A program made the translations under genes and the position numbers. This document shows positions 16,168-18,749 of a DNA stretch of 18,749 nucleotides, piece by piece (position 1 is the stretch's first letter; each line of letters opens with the position of its first letter). The stretch comes from Lachnospiraceae bacterium UBA1718 (lineage in GTDB: Bacteria > Bacillota > Clostridia > Lachnospirales > Lachnospiraceae), in NCBI GenBank assembly GCA_002317245.1, contig DCIU01000015.1, forward strand, positions 1-18,749, written 5' to 3'. The notes under the pieces are model-generated. The model saw only the letters and a list, made by a program, of their open reading frames with translations. It searched no databases and had not been told where the DNA came from.

Positions 16168-17580
16168 ATGAAAATTGTTAAACTGAATTCCAAACAAATA
16201 GAATACTTCCGCAAGCTGGACACAGTCTTCATGCTTGGAATAACCACAGTCGCAGGCGGTTTTGCCCTGGGCGGAGTAATCCATGATGAAGATAAGAATA
16301 TGGATATCCCGGTAGGCCTGATGCTCTGTAATCAGGTAGGGGATACTATTATTATTGAGTGGCTGGCCATTGATGAGGCTTACAGATGCCAGGGATATGG
16401 CAGCGAAATGCTTGAGAAGCTAATAGAACTTGCGGATGCTGGCGGCATTAAGAGAATAGAGGCTTACTTCAGAGACAGTAAGCAGAGGAAGATTATCTGC
16501 CCTAAGGACGGGAAGTATTTCAGAGGGCACGGCTTCTTAGAGGAGGTCAGATTCCAGGGCGAATGGATCAGCGATATCAGGACTCTTGCCCGCAATAACG
16601 ACGGCAACGTGCTCGCATCTGACCTGTCACTAGTGCGCCTTGGAGACCTTTCAAGATTCAGAATTAAAGAGGCCATAGATAAGATACTTACTTCTGAGAC
16701 AACGGATTATCTATATGCGGTGGACGCTAATACACTTAGCTATGATGAGGACTTAAGCTACATTCTGATGAAGAATAACGAGATTGTGGCGGGGTTCCTT
16801 GTTAATGCTGCAGAGAGGTTCGTATACCCGGCATGTATGATGGTAAGTAGTATGCAGGAATGCAGGATTCTTACCTGCGCTGCCATTAGTCAGGCACAGA
16901 ATAAATTCCCCGGAGATAAGAGCGCTCTGGTTGTACTGAAGACAGATAAATACCTTGACCTGGTAACGGAGCTGATTCCGGGAGATAAACTGGGAAATTA
17001 TGTGCTGGGTGCATCAGTAGAGGATCTGGTAAACATGGATGAGATTAAGAATGTCGAAGACTTCGGGATGATTAATGCTCATGATGAGGATGATGATGAA
17101 GAGGCACCTGACATTGAGGATTATATCAGAGAGGGCAAGGATACAATCTTAGTTCTTGATGACATTGCTAATGGTAACAGACTTAAGGACTTCGAGAGCA
17201 GCATCTCGGTAGAAGCCTTAGGATATATTGATGCCCTGGACCTGTGCCAGATTCTTATGGATTGCAGATATAGTGAATTCTTCAGTCTCTTCAAGGAGAT
17301 TCCTCTTGTTCCAGACCCATCCTGGTTCGACGAGGACCTGTCCTGCTGTATAAGAATTAAAGGGGACATTGCCTGTATCCTTCTTGTTACCATTACTAAG
17401 GATGGTTCAATATTGCCGGTATTAATGTATGCAAATGACAAGAAGTATACGCCTTATCTGGTTAAACTAATGCTTTACCTGAAGAAGAAGGCCTTAGAAA
17501 AGTATCCGGGCAAGACCAGGATTATCTTAAGAACTGCGGATGCCAAGCATGTTGCCCTATACAGGTCATTAATAGGTTAG
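16168..17580 (+). CDS. GNAT-family acetyltransferase with two extra GNAT-like segments (copy 2)
   Basis: A 470-aa paralogue of the gene at 5607, starting 16 nt after the stop of the second giant UbiB-like gene and so probably the last gene of the cassette. The N-terminal GNAT domain has strand IEWLAIDE leading to the acetyl-CoA loop RCQGYG (73-78, counted from ATG 16168), helix SEMLEKLIELA and a closing YFRGHGF. The middle and C-terminal thirds again look GNAT-like without an RxxGxG loop, and the end, KHVALYRS, matches copy 1. An acidic stretch (HDEDDDEEAPD) lies before the third segment. The strongest conservation with copy 1 outside the first domain is in the last 130 residues, including FSLF, IPLVP, WFDED and SCCIR, which argues that this part is functional rather than decayed. 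ATG 16165 would add one residue. The substrate is unknown; a UbiB-like neighbour or a shared target is a reasonable guess. Confidence 0.8.
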   Translation: MKIVKLNSKQIEYFRKLDTVFMLGITTVAGGFALGGVIHDEDKNMDIPVGLMLCNQVGDTIIIEWLAIDEAYRCQGYGSEMLEKLIELADAGGIKRIEAYFRDSKQRKIICPKDGKYFRGHGFLEEVRFQGEWISDIRTLARNNDGNVLASDLSLVRLGDLSRFRIKEAIDKILTSETTDYLYAVDANTLSYDEDLSYILMKNNEIVAGFLVNAAERFVYPACMMVSSMQECRILTCAAISQAQNKFPGDKSALVVLKTDKYLDLVTELIPGDKLGNYVLGASVEDLVNMDEIKNVEDFGMINAHDEDDDEEAPDIEDYIREGKDTILVLDDIANGNRLKDFESSISVEALGYIDALDLCQILMDCRYSEFFSLFKEIPLVPDPSWFDEDLSCCIRIKGDIACILLVTITKDGSILPVLMYANDKKYTPYLVKLMLYLKKKALEKYPGKTRIILRTADAKHVALYRSLIG

Positions 17581-17654
17581 GCTGCAGGCCCCGAATCATT
17601 GCAGAATAGATAGACAAACAAATAGAGGAAGGGTGGATATAAGCATTAATTTAA

Positions 17655-17663
17655 TGGTATAAT
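17655..17663 (+). promoter_or_regulatory. Extended -10 promoter for the LacI-type sensor gene
   Basis: TGG followed by a perfect TATAAT (17658-17663) forms an extended -10 element. No good -35 box lies 17 nt upstream, as is common for extended -10 promoters. Transcription starting near 17670 would give a leader of about 44 nt containing AGGAGA (17698-17703). The rest of the 133-nt gap holds no convincing terminator, so read-through from the cassette remains possible. Confidence 0.55.
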
Positions 17664-17713
17664 AATCTATGGACTTTGCTTAATTGTAAGTAGTAGCAGG
17701 AGACCGTGACATT

Positions 17714-18749
17714 ATGCATAAGAAAATATTGATGCTGGTAAGCACCTGGGATAATGAATATAGCAAGGCGATCATTGCTGGAATTGCTGAGAGAATGGCT
17801 GATGAGGATATCTCATTAGAGATTTTCAATGCATACGATGACGTGGAGGAGATCTACTTCGATAAGAAGGACAGAGAGATATATACTCTTCCACAGATTG
17901 AACAGTATGATGGCCTTGTTTTGACATTTAACAGTGTTGTATCAACCCAGTTCACGGATATTATTGCTGATGTATTCGCTGGCCTTGGCAAGCCTGTTGT
18001 CAGTGTTGATCACCATACCAATAACGCTGTCTTCTGCGGCCTGAATAATTATGATTCTGCATACGAGATTGTGAATCACATGATTGAAGTCCACGGATGC
18101 AGGACCCTTAATTACCTGGGTGGTCCCAAGGACCATGAGGAAAACAGCGAGCGATTCAGAGCTTACTGCGACTGCTTAAGTGCCCATGGAATTGAGGTCG
18201 AGGATCAGAGAATTCTTCAAAAGCAGTTCCTGCGTTCCGATGGAACGGCAGCTTATTCTGAATTCAAGGCTATAGGCCTTCATACTCCTGATGCAGTAAT
18301 ATGTGCTAATGACTATATGGCTCTGGGCTATGCCGATGCTGCTATAGCAGACGGTATTAAGGTGCCAGAGGATGTGAAGATAACAGGATTCGATAATGTT
18401 GTAATGGCTGGACAATATATTCCATCTATTACCACTATGGACAGAGACCTTAAGAAGCTGGGCTTCAATGCACTTGATACACTCCTTGCCAAAATGGAGG
18501 GAAGAGAAGAGAGGAAGACTATTCTGACCAAGGGCAGGATGTGTCTCAATGAGAGCTGCGGATGTAATACAACAAGAGACCTTAGAGACGACTATGCCAA
18601 TCTAATATCCAAGACTCACAGGACTGGTAACATCTTCATTAAGCAGGGCTTCTGTAGGAATATCCTGTGCTCCAGCTTAAACATCCCTGAGCTTCAGAAG
18701 AATCTCACAAGAACGCGCGAACTGGGTGGCGTAGACAGGATAGCAATAT
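17714..18749 (+). CDS. LacI/GalR-type ligand-binding sensor protein, 3' end outside the window
   Basis: The first 345 codons of a longer gene, open to the window edge. Residues about 3-275 follow the periplasmic-binding-protein-like fold of LacI/GalR regulators: an N-terminal strand ILMLVSTWDNEYSKAI, YDGLVLTF, KPVVSVDHH, the PDAVICANDYMALG block, and the VKITGFDNV block followed by PSITTMDRD. There is no helix-turn-helix in front and no signal peptide, so it is neither a classical repressor nor a secreted binding protein. After the domain comes SCGC (cysteines 282 and 284) and a helical linker. In Lachnospiraceae this layout is often followed by a signalling output such as GGDEF; that would fit the HD-GYP gene upstream, but the output domain is not visible here. 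The start is ATG 17714, with AGGAGA 10 nt upstream. Confidence 0.85.
   Translation, partial: MHKKILMLVSTWDNEYSKAIIAGIAERMADEDISLEIFNAYDDVEEIYFDKKDREIYTLPQIEQYDGLVLTFNSVVSTQFTDIIADVFAGLGKPVVSVDHHTNNAVFCGLNNYDSAYEIVNHMIEVHGCRTLNYLGGPKDHEENSERFRAYCDCLSAHGIEVEDQRILQKQFLRSDGTAAYSEFKAIGLHTPDAVICANDYMALGYADAAIADGIKVPEDVKITGFDNVVMAGQYIPSITTMDRDLKKLGFNALDTLLAKMEGREERKTILTKGRMCLNESCGCNTTRDLRDDYANLISKTHRTGNIFIKQGFCRNILCSSLNIPELQKNLTRTRELGGVDRIAI

Noticed and set aside
17582..17604. Hairpin CTGCA/TGCAG after the second GNAT gene as a terminator
   Set aside because: Only a 5-bp stem with a 13-nt loop and no T tract.
17714..18749. A LacI-family transcriptional repressor
   Set aside because: The N-terminal helix-turn-helix is absent and the frame before the ATG does not supply one.

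Overview
The window looks like the chromosome of an anaerobic Gram-positive Clostridia member, most likely a Butyrivibrio-like Lachnospiraceae. The grounds are AGGAGA-type ribosome sites, a moderately AT-rich base composition, strong AAG preference for lysine, tightly packed same-strand genes, and the mix of HD-GYP, hybrid kinase and LacI-type sensor proteins. The organism assignment is inference. All seven genes I accept lie on the + strand. I see no RNA genes, CRISPR arrays, insertion sequences or phage genes.

Region 1 (about 42-5508) is a self-contained phosphorelay operon. It has a promoter with a perfect TTGACA -35 box, then a membrane HD-GYP phosphodiesterase with a C-terminal receiver, a 1115-residue hybrid histidine kinase with two Cache sensor modules, and a stand-alone HPt protein. 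The three genes are joined by 1-nt TAATG stop/start overlaps and end at a clear intrinsic terminator. Every phospho-transfer residue is present: kinase His731, kinase receiver Asp1036, HPt His62 and HD-GYP receiver Asp460. The likely job is to turn an extracellular ligand signal into c-di-GMP hydrolysis.

Region 2 (about 5548-17580) is the unusual part, a four-gene cassette in the order GNAT, giant UbiB-like protein, giant UbiB-like protein, GNAT. The two GNAT proteins (469 and 470 aa) are paralogues with one good acetyl-CoA loop and two GNAT-like, motif-less segments behind it. The two giant proteins (1560 and 1460 aa) are paralogues built round an AarF/UbiB/ABC1 atypical kinase core. That core is flanked by about 790 N-terminal residues and 290-390 C-terminal residues that I cannot assign to any family. 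The catalytic-loop, metal-binding, lysine and A-rich-loop residues are intact, but the hallmark KxGQ motif is altered in the same way in both copies. Nothing nearby suggests quinone synthesis. I consider this cassette the best candidate for an undescribed system; its function is unknown.

Region 3 (about 17655 to the end) has an extended -10 promoter and the 5' part of a gene for a cytoplasmic LacI/GalR-type ligand-binding domain with no DNA-binding helix-turn-helix. The gene runs off the window and probably carries a C-terminal signalling domain.
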